Source: CAIQJJ01 sp964606085 (GTDB taxonomy: Bacteria > Chloroflexota > Anaerolineae > Anaerolineales > UBA4823). From it: 23,208 nucleotides of DNA. Below are positions 23,191 to 23,208 of the stretch, one piece after another (position 1 is the first letter of the stretch; the number at the start of each line of letters is the position of its first letter). Where the stretch lies: positions 1-23,208 of the forward strand of contig CAZSFD010000082.1 in assembly GCA_964606085.1 (NCBI GenBank), written 5' to 3'. A model generated the notes under the pieces. That model was not told where the DNA came from and did no database searches. It worked only from the letters and a program-made list of their open reading frames with translations. A program made the translations under genes and the position numbers.

Positions 23191-23208
23191 GAGGCAGGGG
23201 AGGGGGAG

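Overview
The window looks like a chromosomal segment of a Chloroflexota bacterium, most likely an Anaerolineae-type lineage. This is inferred from three things. The 4287 lipoprotein has a reiterated V-K-E-T-E-V-V linker of the kind typical of Chloroflexota substrate-binding lipoproteins. Its downstream permease and binding-protein architecture is unusual in a way I associate with that phylum. The genome style also fits: groESL under CIRCE, an S-box on metH, and no CCA encoded in the tRNA. No 16S gene is present, so the assignment is not proven. All genes run on the + strand except groES/groEL at the left edge and a FecCD-type permease at the right edge.

Layout. (1) 1-1037: groES and the first ~203 codons of groEL on the - strand, with a textbook sigma-A promoter (1009-1037) and a perfect CIRCE operator (970-996). 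(2) 1165-4038: an ECF sigma factor, a small overlapping hypothetical gene and a family-5 solute-binding lipoprotein of normal domain order. (3) 4072-13346: a probable single operon behind a promoter at 4072-4100. It encodes a very large solute-binding lipoprotein, two DppB/DppC-type permeases, two DppD/DppF-type ATPases, two small membrane proteins and a response regulator with a possible roadblock-like domain. Together the first five form an oligopeptide/dipeptide-class ABC importer. (4) 13348-17799: a tRNA-Gln with its own promoter and terminator, then glmU, a CBS/CorC membrane protein, cytidine deaminase and an AGE-family sugar epimerase. (5) 17822-22109: a promoter, a SAM-I (S-box) riboswitch and an intrinsic terminator controlling a DinB-family gene and cobalamin-dependent methionine synthase metH. 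(6) 22117-23190: a convergent BtuC/FecCD-like permease, plausibly for corrinoid import in support of MetH.

The most notable items are as follows. The 4287 substrate-binding protein carries its family-5 motifs in a rotated order, apparently a circular permutation, with an added Ig-like C-terminal domain. Its partner DppC-like permease has an extra ~180-residue extracytoplasmic domain. The methionine-synthase transcription unit is SAM-riboswitch-controlled and includes a DinB-fold gene whose 3' end has been extended by a perfect palindromic repeat. A terminator hairpin sits directly against the glmU ribosome-binding site. I see no CRISPR array, transposase, prophage gene or defence system. No stretch longer than 300 bases lacks a gene. 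The three largest gaps (924-1199, 4039-4286, 17800-18078) all hold regulatory elements.
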